The position numbers and the translations under genes were made by a program. 64,000 bases of DNA from Dokdonia sp. Hel_I_53 (GTDB lineage Bacteria > Bacteroidota > Bacteroidia > Flavobacteriales > Flavobacteriaceae): NCBI RefSeq assembly GCF_007827465.1, contig NZ_VISL01000001.1, forward strand, positions 2,251,001 to 2,315,000, written 5' to 3'. The notes under the pieces were generated by a model. The model was not told the DNA's origin and did not search any database. It saw nothing but the letters and a program-made list of their open reading frames with translations. Shown here in pieces: positions 8,203 through 16,957 of this stretch; position 1 is the first letter of the stretch; each line of letters starts with the position of its first letter.

Positions 8203-9663
8203 ATGAAACAATTTATACTTACATTTTCACTCTTTATCAGCTCGCAATTGCTTTTTTCTCAGATTGGTATTAATACAACCACTCCTGATCCATCTTCTGC
8301 ATTAGACATTTCATCAACCAATAGTGGTGTTTTGGCTCCGCGTATGACCAGCGCACAGCGACTTGCTATTACCAGCCCAGCCACTAGTCTCTTAGTATTT
8401 GATACAGATGAGAATGAATTTTATTATTATGAAGGTTCAACTTGGATTCCCTTGGGGTCTTCTCAAATGAGAGATAACTATAAATTGGTGAAGAGCATTG
8501 CTGATCTTGCAGATGAGTCTACTGGTAGCGCATATGTTTTAAACACAGATTTTCTCTATGAGATCAATGGAACAATTTTAGTAGACCTCCCTATAGATAT
8601 AAACGGTGCTTATATAGAGGGTGTTGATAGTGGGGAAGATATTTTAGTAAATGCGAGTGGTGGTGCTCTTTTTCAAGGCACAGGTGCTGGCAGTATCCGT
8701 AATATTACATTATCGGGTAATGGAAGCCCAATTTTTGATTTAACGGGTACAGGATCGGAGCTTTTAATTGTAAATAATACAGTCCTAGCAGGAGCTAGTT
8801 CCGTTGGCTCTATAAGCTCTGTGGGTACCGCTTTTTTTAGTATCACGCAATACGTTGGAAATGGGAACGGGTTTACATTATCAAACATTGGTAGTTTCTT
8901 GATGAATACTATGTTTTGGACTGAATCGAATTCAGGAACATTTATTACGGCTTCAGGAAGTTTTGATAATTTTCAAATGGGTAATGGGAGGATAGAAGCA
9001 GATGCTGGTGAAACAGGATTAGATGTAAGTGCTAACCCTACAATTGTAAATGAAGCAGCCTTGTCTGAAATTAGTTTTATAGGAGCTGGAACGAGAGTTC
9101 AAGGGTATACTGTAGGTAGCTATCCGGGGTACAATTTTAACACAAATTGGAATGTAAGTTGCTCAGGAATACCTACGGAGACAGACGAGGTGGCAGTAGG
9201 GGATTTAAATTTTAATTTTACAGCTGGCGGAGGTGCTGGTACTACTTTTCCGGCAAACGGTACTCCTCGGAAATTACAAGGTACTACTACCACTAATAAT
9301 TTGTTTCGCTTTTCTGAGACTGGCAGTAATAGAATTATATACGAAGGAAAGGAACGAAGGTTTTTTGAAGCTTCAGCGAGTATCTCTTTTGAAGGAAGTC
9401 AACCAGGTGATCGTTTTATATTTTATATTGCTCGAGGTAGAGCAGGAGATGCCACTGCTACAGTAATAGACGAGACGGGCGCCTGGAAGATTGTTTCTAA
9501 TGCAGCAAATCGTGGCGGTGGAGTTACAGTCGCTGATATAAGCGTCGTTCCAGTTATTGGTGTTTTTGATTTAGAACCAAATGATTACATTGAAGTTTGG
9601 GCAGAGCGATTTAGCGGTACTGGAAGTATATTTACTGTAGCGCTTAATCTCGCTGTTTTTTAA
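8203..9663 (+). CDS. Secreted hypothetical protein with IGINTTTP N-terminal motif
   Basis: A 486-residue protein with signal peptide MKQFILTFSLFISSQLLFSQ and mature start IGINTTTPDPSSALDISS, then a short module (SGVLAPRMTSAQRLA to FYYYEGSTWIPLG, residues about 40-88) seen at the start of many flavobacterial surface proteins. Residues about 95-300 are rich in Gly, Asn, Thr and Ser with regular short strands, resembling a right-handed beta-helix. The last 150 residues may be a jelly-roll-like domain. No catalytic motif and no T9SS tail are seen. Adhesin or tail-fibre-like function is a guess. The gene is bracketed by a 42-base palindrome upstream and a 15-base-pair hairpin downstream. Confidence 0.75.
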   Translation: MKQFILTFSLFISSQLLFSQIGINTTTPDPSSALDISSTNSGVLAPRMTSAQRLAITSPATSLLVFDTDENEFYYYEGSTWIPLGSSQMRDNYKLVKSIADLADESTGSAYVLNTDFLYEINGTILVDLPIDINGAYIEGVDSGEDILVNASGGALFQGTGAGSIRNITLSGNGSPIFDLTGTGSELLIVNNTVLAGASSVGSISSVGTAFFSITQYVGNGNGFTLSNIGSFLMNTMFWTESNSGTFITASGSFDNFQMGNGRIEADAGETGLDVSANPTIVNEAALSEISFIGAGTRVQGYTVGSYPGYNFNTNWNVSCSGIPTETDEVAVGDLNFNFTAGGGAGTTFPANGTPRKLQGTTTTNNLFRFSETGSNRIIYEGKERRFFEASASISFEGSQPGDRFIFYIARGRAGDATATVIDETGAWKIVSNAANRGGGVTVADISVVPVIGVFDLEPNDYIEVWAERFSGTGSIFTVALNLAVF

Positions 9664-9697
9664 TTTTTTCGCGCAAGCGTAATTTGAAAAATGAAAA

Positions 9698-9740
9698 TGC
9701 CAAGTATTATTTAGATTTTTCTGAAAAATAATACTTGGCA
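9698..9740. terminator. Hairpin between convergent genes, probably bidirectional terminator
   Basis: Perfect 15-base arms TGCCAAGTATTATTT (9698-9712) and AAATAATACTTGGCA (9726-9740) with a 13-base loop. It lies between the stop at 9663 and the stop of the minus-strand peptidase at 9765. The minus-strand side is followed by TTTTCATTTTTC. Confidence 0.7.
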
Positions 9741-9764
9741 AAATAACCTTTAGTTTGATAAAAC

Positions 9765-11153
9765 TTATTTATTCATCTCTGTAAAGTATGTATAAAAATA
9801 GGGAATCGTTTCTATACCTTTTAAATAATTCCAAATTCCAAAATGCTCGTTAGGAGAGTGTATCGCGTCGCTATCTAACCCAAACCCCATTAAAATTGTT
9901 TTACTCTTGAGCTCTTTTTCAAAAAGTGAGACGATAGGAATACTTCCTCCAGAACGTTGGGGTATAGGTGTTTTTCCAAACGTTTTCTCGTATGCTTTTT
10001 CTGCAGCCTGATAGGCGATAGTATCTATTGGTGTTACATATCCTTGACCTCCGTGATGTGGCGTAACATTTACCTTCACACCTTCGGGTGCAATACTTTC
10101 GAAATGTGTTTTAAAAAGTTCTGTTATCTCTTCCCAATCTTGATTAGGGACTAAGCGCATCGAGATCTTTGCATATGCTTTGCTTGGGATCACTGTTTTT
10201 GCACCTTCTCCTGTATAACCACCCCAGATTCCATTTACATCTAAGGTAGGACGTATAGAATTTCGCTCATTAGTAGTATAGCCTTTTTCACCATAAACGG
10301 CATTGATGTCTAAAGACTTCTTATAATTTTCTAAAGAAAAGGGAGCCTCTCCCATTTTGTCTCTTTCAGCTTTTGTAAGTTCTTCTACTTTATCATAAAA
10401 CCCTTCTACAGTGATGTGATTATTTTCATCATGTAGACTAGCAATCATTTTGGCCAGAATATTAATAGGATTTGCCACAGCACCACCGTATAAGCCAGAA
10501 TGAAGATCCCTATTAGGTCCTGTTACTTCCACCTCTACATAGCTCATACCTCGCAAGCCAGTTGTAATAGATGGAGTGTCGTTTGCAATCATTCCAGTAT
10601 CAGAAATTAAGATGACGTCATTTTTAAGCTTTTCTTGATTGCGCGCTACGTACCAAGCAAGGTTCTTACTTCCTACTTCCTCTTCACCTTCAATCATAAA
10701 TTTTACATTACAAGGCAACTTATCTTGTGCTACCATATATTCAAAAGCTTTGACATGCATATACATTTGCCCTTTATCATCGCATGCTCCACGAGCAAAA
10801 ATGGCGCCTTCTGGATGTAATTCTGTTTTTTTGATCACAGGTTCAAAAGGGGGAGAGTCCCAAAGCTCTACTGGATCTGGTGGTTGTACATCGTAATGAC
10901 CATACACCAAAACGGTAGGTAGACTTTTATCAATGATTTTATCTGCATACACAATAGGATATCCAGGGGTCTCACAAATTTCTACCGTATCGCAACCTGC
11001 TTTCTTCAAACTATCTGCTACCATGCTTGCTGTTTCTTGGGTAGAAGTTGCATATGCAGAGTCTGCACTTATACTAGGAATTTTTAGTAATTCTATAAGC
11101 TCATCGATAAACCTATCCTTATGTTGAGCAATGTATTCTTTAGGATTTTGCAT
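9765..11153 (-). CDS. M20 family dipeptidase (CNDP-like)
   Basis: The protein is 462 residues from ATG at 11153 (MQNPKEYIAQHKDRF); a start ten codons upstream is also open but less typical. Zinc-ligand motifs of the M20 family are present: YGHYDVQP (first His and its Asp), ARGACDDKGQ (bridging Asp), and EGEEEVGS (catalytic Glu plus zinc-binding Glu). An inserted dimerisation domain follows (GMSYVEVEVTGPNRDLHSG with the dimer His), and AIHSPNEHFG carries the last zinc His. Members hydrolyse dipeptides such as Xaa-His or Cys-Gly with two metal ions. No signal peptide is seen, so it is cytosolic. Monocistronic. Confidence 0.92.
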   Translation of the reverse strand: MQNPKEYIAQHKDRFIDELIELLKIPSISADSAYATSTQETASMVADSLKKAGCDTVEICETPGYPIVYADKIIDKSLPTVLVYGHYDVQPPDPVELWDSPPFEPVIKKTELHPEGAIFARGACDDKGQMYMHVKAFEYMVAQDKLPCNVKFMIEGEEEVGSKNLAWYVARNQEKLKNDVILISDTGMIANDTPSITTGLRGMSYVEVEVTGPNRDLHSGLYGGAVANPINILAKMIASLHDENNHITVEGFYDKVEELTKAERDKMGEAPFSLENYKKSLDINAVYGEKGYTTNERNSIRPTLDVNGIWGGYTGEGAKTVIPSKAYAKISMRLVPNQDWEEITELFKTHFESIAPEGVKVNVTPHHGGQGYVTPIDTIAYQAAEKAYEKTFGKTPIPQRSGGSIPIVSLFEKELKSKTILMGFGLDSDAIHSPNEHFGIWNYLKGIETIPYFYTYFTEMNK

Positions 11154-11236
11154 GTAAATTATGTGTTTGACGTAAAAATACAAATTACAAAGTGCATTTT
11201 TTATTGAAAAATTATTTTACAATTAGAAAATAGTAT

Positions 11237-11244
11237 TATATTTG
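11237..11244 (+). promoter_or_regulatory. -7 element of the tRNA-Leu promoter
   Basis: TATATTTG matches the Bacteroidota -7 consensus TAnnTTTG 40 bases before the tRNA. A clear TTG -33 at the right distance is not seen; TTA lies 17 bases upstream. Confidence 0.5.
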
Positions 11245-11284
11245 CACCCCGTTACAACATATAAGGGTAACGGTACTACCAAAT

Positions 11285-11366
11285 GCGGGCGTGGTGGAAT
11301 TGGTAGACACGCCAGACTTAGGATCTGGTGCCGCAAGGTGTGGAAGTTCGAGTCTTCTCGCCCGTA
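11285..11366 (+). tRNA. tRNA-Leu (anticodon TAG)
   Basis: The 7-base-pair acceptor stem pairs GCGGGCG (11285-11291) with CGCCCGT (11359-11365), closing with a G-U pair, and discriminator A at 11366. The anticodon stem CCAGA/TCTGG holds the loop CTTAGGA, giving anticodon TAG for CUN leucine codons. A long variable arm (TGCCGCAAGGTGT region) is the hallmark of a class II tRNA, and the T loop is TTCGAGT. The 3' CCA is not encoded. A terminator follows two bases later. Confidence 0.97.
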
Positions 11367-11367
11367 C

Positions 11368-11395
11368 AAAAGCCAAAGTGAAAACTTTGGCTTTT
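11368..11395 (+). terminator. Rho-independent terminator after tRNA-Leu
   Basis: AAAAGCCAAAG and CTTTGGCTTTT form an 11-base-pair stem with a 6-base loop, running into TTTTTT. Confidence 0.85.
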
Positions 11396-11438
11396 TTAAT
11401 TTAGTATACATTACTATCTAAAAGGAACTTTAAAAATT

Positions 11439-11458
11439 TACGCTTTCGCGAAAGCGTA
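11439..11458. repeat. Repeated palindrome, copy 3 (perfect, intergenic)
   Basis: Core CGCTTTCGCGAAAGCG at 11441-11456, extended symmetrically by TA on each side. It sits just past the stop codon of the PfkB kinase gene. Confidence 0.95.
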
Positions 11459-11461
11459 TTA

Positions 11462-12406
11462 TTAAAACCCAAGTGTATTATCAATTTCTGAGATTTTTAC
11501 CTCTGGGTTTGCACCTTCCTTACTTGCTACAATACTTCCTATAGCACAAGCTACTTCTAGTGCATCATCAGGTGTCTCTCCAGATAATAATCCAAAAAGT
11601 AATGCTGCCAAAAAACTATCGCCAGCACCAATAGTATCAATTGCTTCTACAGAAAAACCTTCTTGAGTATGAATGCCACCCTTGTGATACAGCATTGCTC
11701 CATCTGCGCCTAATGTGACACAAATGGTAGGGGTTTCTGTCATGGCGCTTAGCATTTTTAACTCGTCTGCAAGTGTCTCACCTTCTATACCCATTGCTAG
11801 GACTACAAGTTCAAGCTCTTCATCATTGAGCTTGATCATATCTGAAGCCTCCATGAGACCTACTATGATTTCAATATCATAGTATGGTGCTCTTAGGTTA
11901 ACATCAAAGACTGTAAACTTAGAACGGGCAATTAACACTTCTATGGCTTCTATATTTTCAGGTACAGGAGCATATTTTACATCTAAATGATCCATATCTA
12001 GAGGCACATCAATTCCAGATCTAAAAGCTAGGCTTCCTATTACTAAAGCATCTGCCTCTGTAACTGCTTGAACATTTTTTTCTGTCCAAGGAATACGATC
12101 CCATGCAGCCGGCTGTGGTATTGTATAGGTAACAGCCCCTTTTTTGTTAAGAGCCACTTCTACGTGTCCTGTTGGCTTATCATTACGTTGTATGTATGAA
12201 GTGTCCAAGCCTAGGCTTTTAATTTCTTCTAGAGCTTCTTTTCCTAGCGTATCATTCCCAAGAGCGCTTATCATTTGGACCTTAGCGCCAAAGGAATGTA
12301 GTCTACACGCAACATTAAAAGGCGCGCCACCTAGGTGCTTCTTCTCTGGGTACTGATCCCACACTATTTCTCCGTAAGCGGCTATATTTAAAATTTTTTC
12401 AGACAT
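11462..12406 (-). CDS. PfkB-family carbohydrate kinase (fructokinase-like)
   Basis: A 314-residue ribokinase-fold protein. The N-terminus has the substrate-side signature GEIVWDQYPEKKHLGGAPFN (GGAP replacing the usual GGAxxN), and the C-terminal PfkB signature DTIGAGDSFLAALLFG contains the catalytic-base Asp of GAGD. The protein phosphorylates a sugar with ATP; resemblance to bacterial fructokinases suggests fructose, but the exact substrate is an inference. It is divergent from the LacI regulator and the disaccharide-phosphorylase genes, which supports a role in sugar catabolism, possibly of a fructose-containing disaccharide. Confidence 0.88.
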   Translation of the reverse strand: MSEKILNIAAYGEIVWDQYPEKKHLGGAPFNVACRLHSFGAKVQMISALGNDTLGKEALEEIKSLGLDTSYIQRNDKPTGHVEVALNKKGAVTYTIPQPAAWDRIPWTEKNVQAVTEADALVIGSLAFRSGIDVPLDMDHLDVKYAPVPENIEAIEVLIARSKFTVFDVNLRAPYYDIEIIVGLMEASDMIKLNDEELELVVLAMGIEGETLADELKMLSAMTETPTICVTLGADGAMLYHKGGIHTQEGFSVEAIDTIGAGDSFLAALLFGLLSGETPDDALEVACAIGSIVASKEGANPEVKISEIDNTLGF

Positions 12407-12723
12407 TTTTCAGGTATTATTCTGCGGTAATGATTTCTAAACAGCACGGCATTAAATATTTAAAGTGATGCGGGTTATGAAATTATTGATAAAAATTACT
12501 TTTGCAAAAATAACCATTCACAATGACCATTGGTTTTATATCTACTTCTTTTGGGGTATAAATCATCTTAATAAAAAAAATATTCACTTTGAGGAGTTCA
12601 TCATACTGCTCAATCGCTACTCTTATGTATTATTGAGGATACAAAAATGGGATTCAGATACTAACGGCCTATATTAAATCTAAAATAAAAATTCTCCTTT
12701 TGTAAAAGTTATTAATAATACAT

Positions 12724-12733
12724 CGTTTTCGTA
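12724..12733. promoter_or_regulatory. Half-site of the susC-type LacI operator
   Basis: CGTTTTCGTA is identical to 10 bases of the right half of the perfect palindrome upstream of susC (35325-35344). The left half is not conserved here. Position is 62 bases before the lacI start. Confidence 0.35.
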
Positions 12734-12753
12734 CCCAAAAGGATTTGAGTAAA

Positions 12754-12773
12754 TTGTACAGTGCGTTGTACAA
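12754..12773. promoter_or_regulatory. Inverted repeat upstream of lacI, possible autoregulatory operator
   Basis: TTGTACAGTGCGTTGTACAA has perfect 7-base arms TTGTACA and TGTACAA with a 6-base spacer, ending 22 bases before the LacI-family gene. Confidence 0.45.
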
Positions 12774-12795
12774 ACCTTATTTTTAACCACACAAT

Positions 12796-13839
12796 ATGAA
12801 AAGAAAACTCACATTAAAACTTATTGCAAAAGAACTAGATGTCTCAATTTCTACAGTGTCAAAAGCATTAAGAGACAGTGCCGAAATAAGTGAAGATACG
12901 AGGCAAAAAATTAAAGCTTTTGCAAAGCTTTACAACTATAAGCCCAATAATATAGCTCTTAGTCTTAAAAACCGTAAAACTCAAACGATAGGGATCATTA
13001 TACCACAAATAGTACATCACTTTTTTACAACAGTAATTCGTGGGGTTGAGCAAATGGCTAGAGAACATAATTACAACGTGATTATTACTCTTTCTAATAA
13101 TGATTTTGACAAAGAAGTCCTTAATATGGAACTGTTAGCTAATGGAAGTACTGACGGTTTTATTCTATCACTATCAAAAGAAACTATGCAAAAAGATGAC
13201 TTCCATCATCTCACCGAGGCTATTGACCAAGGAATGCCAGTTGTTATGTTTGACCGTGTGGTTGATGAAATTCCTTGTGATAAGGTTTTAATTGATGATA
13301 GGGAGGGAGCAAAGCTTGGAGTAAATCACCTTATAAAAACAGGTTGTAAGAAAATTGCTATCATCACTACAGAAGATTATATCACCGTAGGTAAATTACG
13401 AACCAAAGGATATATGGAGGCAATTGAATCTGCTGGCTTAGAGGTTGACCCAAACCTTATTTTGAAGCTAGATGCTATTGATGCTTTAGATGACAAACCT
13501 ATGGCACGCATCAAACATTTCCTTAAAGGTAAAGATATCGATGGCGTATTTACTATTAATGAGATTTTTGCAGTAAGTGCAGCTAGATTTTTGATGGAAC
13601 AAGGGAAAAAAATTCCAGATGATGTTGGGATTGTTAGTTTTTCTGATGGCGAACTCTCACAGCACTTTGTACCTAGACTCACAACCGTTAGTCAGCACGG
13701 TGAGCAAATGGGACGAAAAGCAGCAGAACTGCTAATCAATAAATTAGAACGTCCAGAAAATGAAACAGAAGAATACACCACAGCATATATTGATACTAGC
13801 CTAATAGAAAGAGATAGCACAAAACGCCTTCCTAAATAA
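12796..13839 (+). CDS. LacI-family transcriptional regulator
   Basis: A 347-residue regulator. The N-terminal helix-turn-helix (TLKLIAKELDVSISTVSKAL, residues 5-24) and hinge helix (NIALSLKNRKTQTIGIIIP) are typical of LacI/GalR proteins, followed by a periplasmic-binding-protein-like sugar-sensing domain to the C-terminus. Such proteins bind palindromes with a central CG step and release or bind DNA on sugar binding. Its position next to a beta-phosphoglucomutase and a GH65 phosphorylase suggests it senses a maltose- or glucoside-type sugar (MalR-like). A palindrome of suitable form lies upstream of susC 22 kb away. Confidence 0.93.
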   Translation: MKRKLTLKLIAKELDVSISTVSKALRDSAEISEDTRQKIKAFAKLYNYKPNNIALSLKNRKTQTIGIIIPQIVHHFFTTVIRGVEQMAREHNYNVIITLSNNDFDKEVLNMELLANGSTDGFILSLSKETMQKDDFHHLTEAIDQGMPVVMFDRVVDEIPCDKVLIDDREGAKLGVNHLIKTGCKKIAIITTEDYITVGKLRTKGYMEAIESAGLEVDPNLILKLDAIDALDDKPMARIKHFLKGKDIDGVFTINEIFAVSAARFLMEQGKKIPDDVGIVSFSDGELSQHFVPRLTTVSQHGEQMGRKAAELLINKLERPENETEEYTTAYIDTSLIERDSTKRLPK

Positions 13840-13852
13840 TTTATCATATATA

Positions 13853-13868
13853 CGCTTCCGCGAAAGCG
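13853..13868. repeat. Repeated palindrome, copy 4 (one mismatch, intergenic)
   Basis: CGCTTCCGCGAAAGCG, one base different from the core, lies between lacI and the beta-phosphoglucomutase gene. Confidence 0.85.
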
Positions 13869-13928
13869 AAAGGGGATACACTTATAAAAGATGCAGTGAC
13901 TTTCTGCGCGATTTAGAACTTTAATTAA

Positions 13929-14585
13929 ATGAAAAAAAAAGCTTTTCTTTTTGACTTAGATGGAGTAATCGTTGATACCGCAAAATTTCATTACCTAGCC
14001 TGGCGCAATCTCGCTAAAGAAATGAATTTTAATTTTACTGAAGAACAAAACGAACTTTTTAAAGGTGTAAGTAGAGTAAAATCACTAGAAATTTTATTGG
14101 ATTTAGCAAACTATAGAGCTACTGAGGAACAGAAGACAAGATGGCTCAAACAGAAAAATATGGAGTATTTAACCTTTATCGATGGGATGGATGAAAGGGA
14201 AATCTTACCGGATGTAGTGAGAGTTTTAGATTTTTTACATTCAAAAGATCAGGGAGTTGCTTTGGGGAGTGCTAGTAAAAATGCACGTCCTATACTAAAG
14301 AAGCTCGATTTACTCTCTAAATTCCACGCTATCGTAGATGGTAATGATGTGACTGCTGCAAAGCCAGATCCAGAGGTTTTTTTAAAGGGAGGTGAGGCGT
14401 TGCAAATAGAACGTTCTCATTGTATTGTTTTTGAAGATAGTATTGCTGGAATACAAGCGGCAAAAAATGCTGGCATGTTAAGTATCGGTATTGGAGATAC
14501 TAAGACTTTAGGAGAGGCAGATTATGTATTTAGAGATTTTACAGAAATAAATACTGATTTTCTGATTAATCTTATCGATAAGTAG
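13929..14585 (+). CDS. pgmB: Beta-phosphoglucomutase
   Basis: A 218-residue HAD-superfamily enzyme. FDLDGVIVDTA contains the nucleophile Asp9 and acid/base Asp11; a helical cap domain follows (about residues 15-90), then GSASKNA as motif II, KPDPEVFLKG with the motif III lysine, and FEDSIAGIQAAKNAGM carrying the motif IV acids. The EDSxAGIxAAxxAGM pattern and the cap favour beta-phosphoglucomutase over other HAD phosphatases. It converts beta-glucose 1-phosphate, made by an inverting phosphorylase, to glucose 6-phosphate. The next gene encodes exactly such a phosphorylase, so the two form a pathway. Confidence 0.93.
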   Translation: MKKKAFLFDLDGVIVDTAKFHYLAWRNLAKEMNFNFTEEQNELFKGVSRVKSLEILLDLANYRATEEQKTRWLKQKNMEYLTFIDGMDEREILPDVVRVLDFLHSKDQGVALGSASKNARPILKKLDLLSKFHAIVDGNDVTAAKPDPEVFLKGGEALQIERSHCIVFEDSIAGIQAAKNAGMLSIGIGDTKTLGEADYVFRDFTEINTDFLINLIDK

Positions 14586-14639
14586 TTTAAATCATCGTAT
14601 AGAAAAAATAAAGCCAACACCAGTTTTTAACCACATAGA

Positions 14640-16931
14640 ATGCATACAAATTATATTATACCAAATCCTTGGTCCATCATAGAAGAAGGTTGGAATCCAG
14701 TCCATGTAAAAGCATCAGAAAGCTTAATGGCTCTTGGAAATGGGGCGATGGGACAGCGGGCAAATTTTGAAGAAACTTACAGCGGAAAAACTTTTCAAGG
14801 CAGTTATATAGGAGGAGTCTACTACCCTGATAAAACTCGTGTAGGTTGGTGGAAAAATGGCTACCCAGAATACTTTGCAAAAGTTCTCAATGCACCTAGC
14901 TGGATAGGAATAAATGTATGTGTTAATGGTGAAAATCTAGATCTAGCTACCTGTAAAGAGGTGAAAAACTTTAAGCGAGAGCTCAATATGCGAGAAGGAA
15001 TCCTCTATAGAAGTTTTACTGCAAGATTACAGAACGACATTGAAATAGAAGTACATTCTACTCGTTTTTTAAGTCTAGCAATGGATGAGGTAGGGGCTAT
15101 TCACTACACGGTAAAGCCAATTAATAAAGATGTGAGTATTCAGTATGAGCCCTATTTGAACAGCAGTATAACTAATGAAGATTCAAACTGGGATGATACA
15201 TTTTGGAATACACTAGAAGTTTCGGACGAGGAAGAAATGGCATTTATCTCAACACATACCATGAAGACAGAATTTTATGTGTGTGCGTTTATGGCTGCAT
15301 CTTTTGAGATAGATGGGAGGGAAATTTCGCTTTCGCGAAAGCGAATAGAAAACAAAACTTACATCGGTCATATTTATGAAACAGATGTAAGAGCAGGTGA
15401 GCACTTTACAATATCAAAAATAGGAGGTTACGTAACGAGCCTCAACCACAAAACCGATGAGCTTAAAAAAGCTGCTGTAAACGTTTTAAGTAAAGCAAAG
15501 CAATTAGGTTTTGATAGGATGAAGCAGTTACAAAAAAATGCTTGGGCAGGCATATGGGAGATGTCTGATATCACTATAGAGGGGGATGTAAAAGCACAAC
15601 AGGGAATACGATTTAATATATTTCATCTTAACCAAACATATACTGGAAGTGACAGTAGGCTTAATATAGGGCCTAAGGGCTTTACTGGAGAAAAATACGG
15701 GGGATCAACTTACTGGGACACTGAGGCATATTGTATTCCATTTTATATGGCCACAAAAGATCAGCTGGTTGCTCGTCAGCTTTTAAAATACCGTTATGAT
15801 CAACTTGATAAAGCTATTGAAAATGCAGAAAAACTGGGCTTTAAAAATGGTGCTGCATTATACCCTATGGTAACTATGAATGGGGAAGAGTGTCATAACG
15901 AATGGGAAATTACCTTTGAAGAGATACACCGCAATGGTTCTATGGTGTATGCTATTTTTAATTACGAGCGATTTACAGGTGATAAAACTTATATTCCAGA
16001 AATGGGGTTAGAAGTAATTATTGCCGTAGCTAGATTTTGGGAACAGCGAGCAACATACTCTACTGCTAAAGATAAATATGTGATTTTAGGGGTGACTGGC
16101 CCTAATGAGTATGAGAACAACGTTAATAACAACTGGTTTACAAATTACCTAGCAAAGTGGTGCCTAGAATATGCCATAGAGAAAGTAGCATATACAAAAG
16201 AGTCCTTTAAGGAAGATTGGTCTCGTATCATTAATAAAACAAATCTTTCTGATAAGGAGATGGTTTCATGGAAAAATACAGCTAGTAATATGTATTTCCC
16301 TTTCTCTGAAAAACACGATGTATTTTTACAGCAGGATGGCTTTCTCGACAAGGAACTCTTGACAGTAGCCCAACTTCCTAAATCAGAAAGGCCTATCAAT
16401 CAAAAATGGTCATGGGATAGGATACTAAGATCACCATACATAAAACAAGCAGATACGCTACAAGGATTTTATTTTTTTGAAGATCATTTTTCACTGAAAG
16501 AACTGGAAAAACACTTCGACTTTTATGAGCCATTTACTGTTCACGAGAGTTCATTATCACCTTGTGTACATGCGATACAAGCAGCCAGATTAAATAGAAT
16601 GAATCAAGCCTATGCATTTTACTTGCGTACTTCGCGTTTAGATCTAGATGATTATAATAAAGAGGTAGAGGAAGGTTTACACATCACGAGTATGGCGGGT
16701 ACGTGGCAAAGTGTAGTAGAAGGATTTGGAGGAATGCGTGTACAAGATGAGGTTCTCTCTTTTACTCCTAAAATACCACAAGCTTGGAAAAGTTACAGTT
16801 TTAAAATAAATTTTAGAGGTCAGATTTTAAAAGTTAATGTAACAAAGGAAGCTGCAGATTTCACACTAACGAATGGAGAGAAGCTCACAATACTATTGAA
16901 TGGAGAGAAGCGATTAATTTCTGCTAGTTAA
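14640..16931 (+). CDS. GH65 disaccharide phosphorylase (maltose/kojibiose phosphorylase family)
   Basis: A 763-residue family 65 glycoside phosphorylase. The N-terminal super-beta-sandwich (to about residue 270) is followed by the (alpha/alpha)6 catalytic barrel, which includes STYWDTEAYCIPFYM at the substrate pocket and GPNEYENNVNNN, whose Glu490 matches the catalytic acid of family members. A short C-terminal beta domain completes the fold. These enzymes cleave alpha-linked glucose disaccharides with phosphate by inversion, giving beta-glucose 1-phosphate; maltose is the commonest substrate but kojibiose, trehalose and nigerose occur and cannot be excluded. It starts 54 bases after pgmB. 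It contains palindrome copy 5 in frame (ISLSRKRIE). Confidence 0.93.
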   Translation: MHTNYIIPNPWSIIEEGWNPVHVKASESLMALGNGAMGQRANFEETYSGKTFQGSYIGGVYYPDKTRVGWWKNGYPEYFAKVLNAPSWIGINVCVNGENLDLATCKEVKNFKRELNMREGILYRSFTARLQNDIEIEVHSTRFLSLAMDEVGAIHYTVKPINKDVSIQYEPYLNSSITNEDSNWDDTFWNTLEVSDEEEMAFISTHTMKTEFYVCAFMAASFEIDGREISLSRKRIENKTYIGHIYETDVRAGEHFTISKIGGYVTSLNHKTDELKKAAVNVLSKAKQLGFDRMKQLQKNAWAGIWEMSDITIEGDVKAQQGIRFNIFHLNQTYTGSDSRLNIGPKGFTGEKYGGSTYWDTEAYCIPFYMATKDQLVARQLLKYRYDQLDKAIENAEKLGFKNGAALYPMVTMNGEECHNEWEITFEEIHRNGSMVYAIFNYERFTGDKTYIPEMGLEVIIAVARFWEQRATYSTAKDKYVILGVTGPNEYENNVNNNWFTNYLAKWCLEYAIEKVAYTKESFKEDWSRIINKTNLSDKEMVSWKNTASNMYFPFSEKHDVFLQQDGFLDKELLTVAQLPKSERPINQKWSWDRILRSPYIKQADTLQGFYFFEDHFSLKELEKHFDFYEPFTVHESSLSPCVHAIQAARLNRMNQAYAFYLRTSRLDLDDYNKEVEEGLHITSMAGTWQSVVEGFGGMRVQDEVLSFTPKIPQAWKSYSFKINFRGQILKVNVTKEAADFTLTNGEKLTILLNGEKRLISAS
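15326..15345. repeat. Repeated palindrome, copy 5 (perfect, in GH65 coding sequence)
   Basis: Core CGCTTTCGCGAAAGCG at 15328-15343, flanked symmetrically by TT and AA. It encodes SLSRKR in the N-terminal domain of the phosphorylase. Confidence 0.95.
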
Positions 16932-16957
16932 ATCTCTAATAGTATCGTTTTAAAGCT

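Larger units (their letters stand above)
12407..12795. other. Gene-free region between divergent kinase and lacI genes
   Basis: This 389-base stretch holds the regulatory region for both directions. It contains a half-operator at 12724-12733 and an inverted repeat at 12754-12773, both near the lacI start. The short open frame at 12465-12677 has no recognisable protein signature and no neighbour overlap, so I do not call it a gene. Confidence 0.6.

Noticed and set aside
11223..11411. 62-codon open frame on the minus strand across the tRNA-Leu gene
   Set aside because: It is the antisense of the tRNA and its terminator, so it is a chance frame.
12465..12677. 70-codon open frame upstream of lacI
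   Set aside because: It overlaps the regulatory region of divergent genes and shows no recognisable protein pattern.
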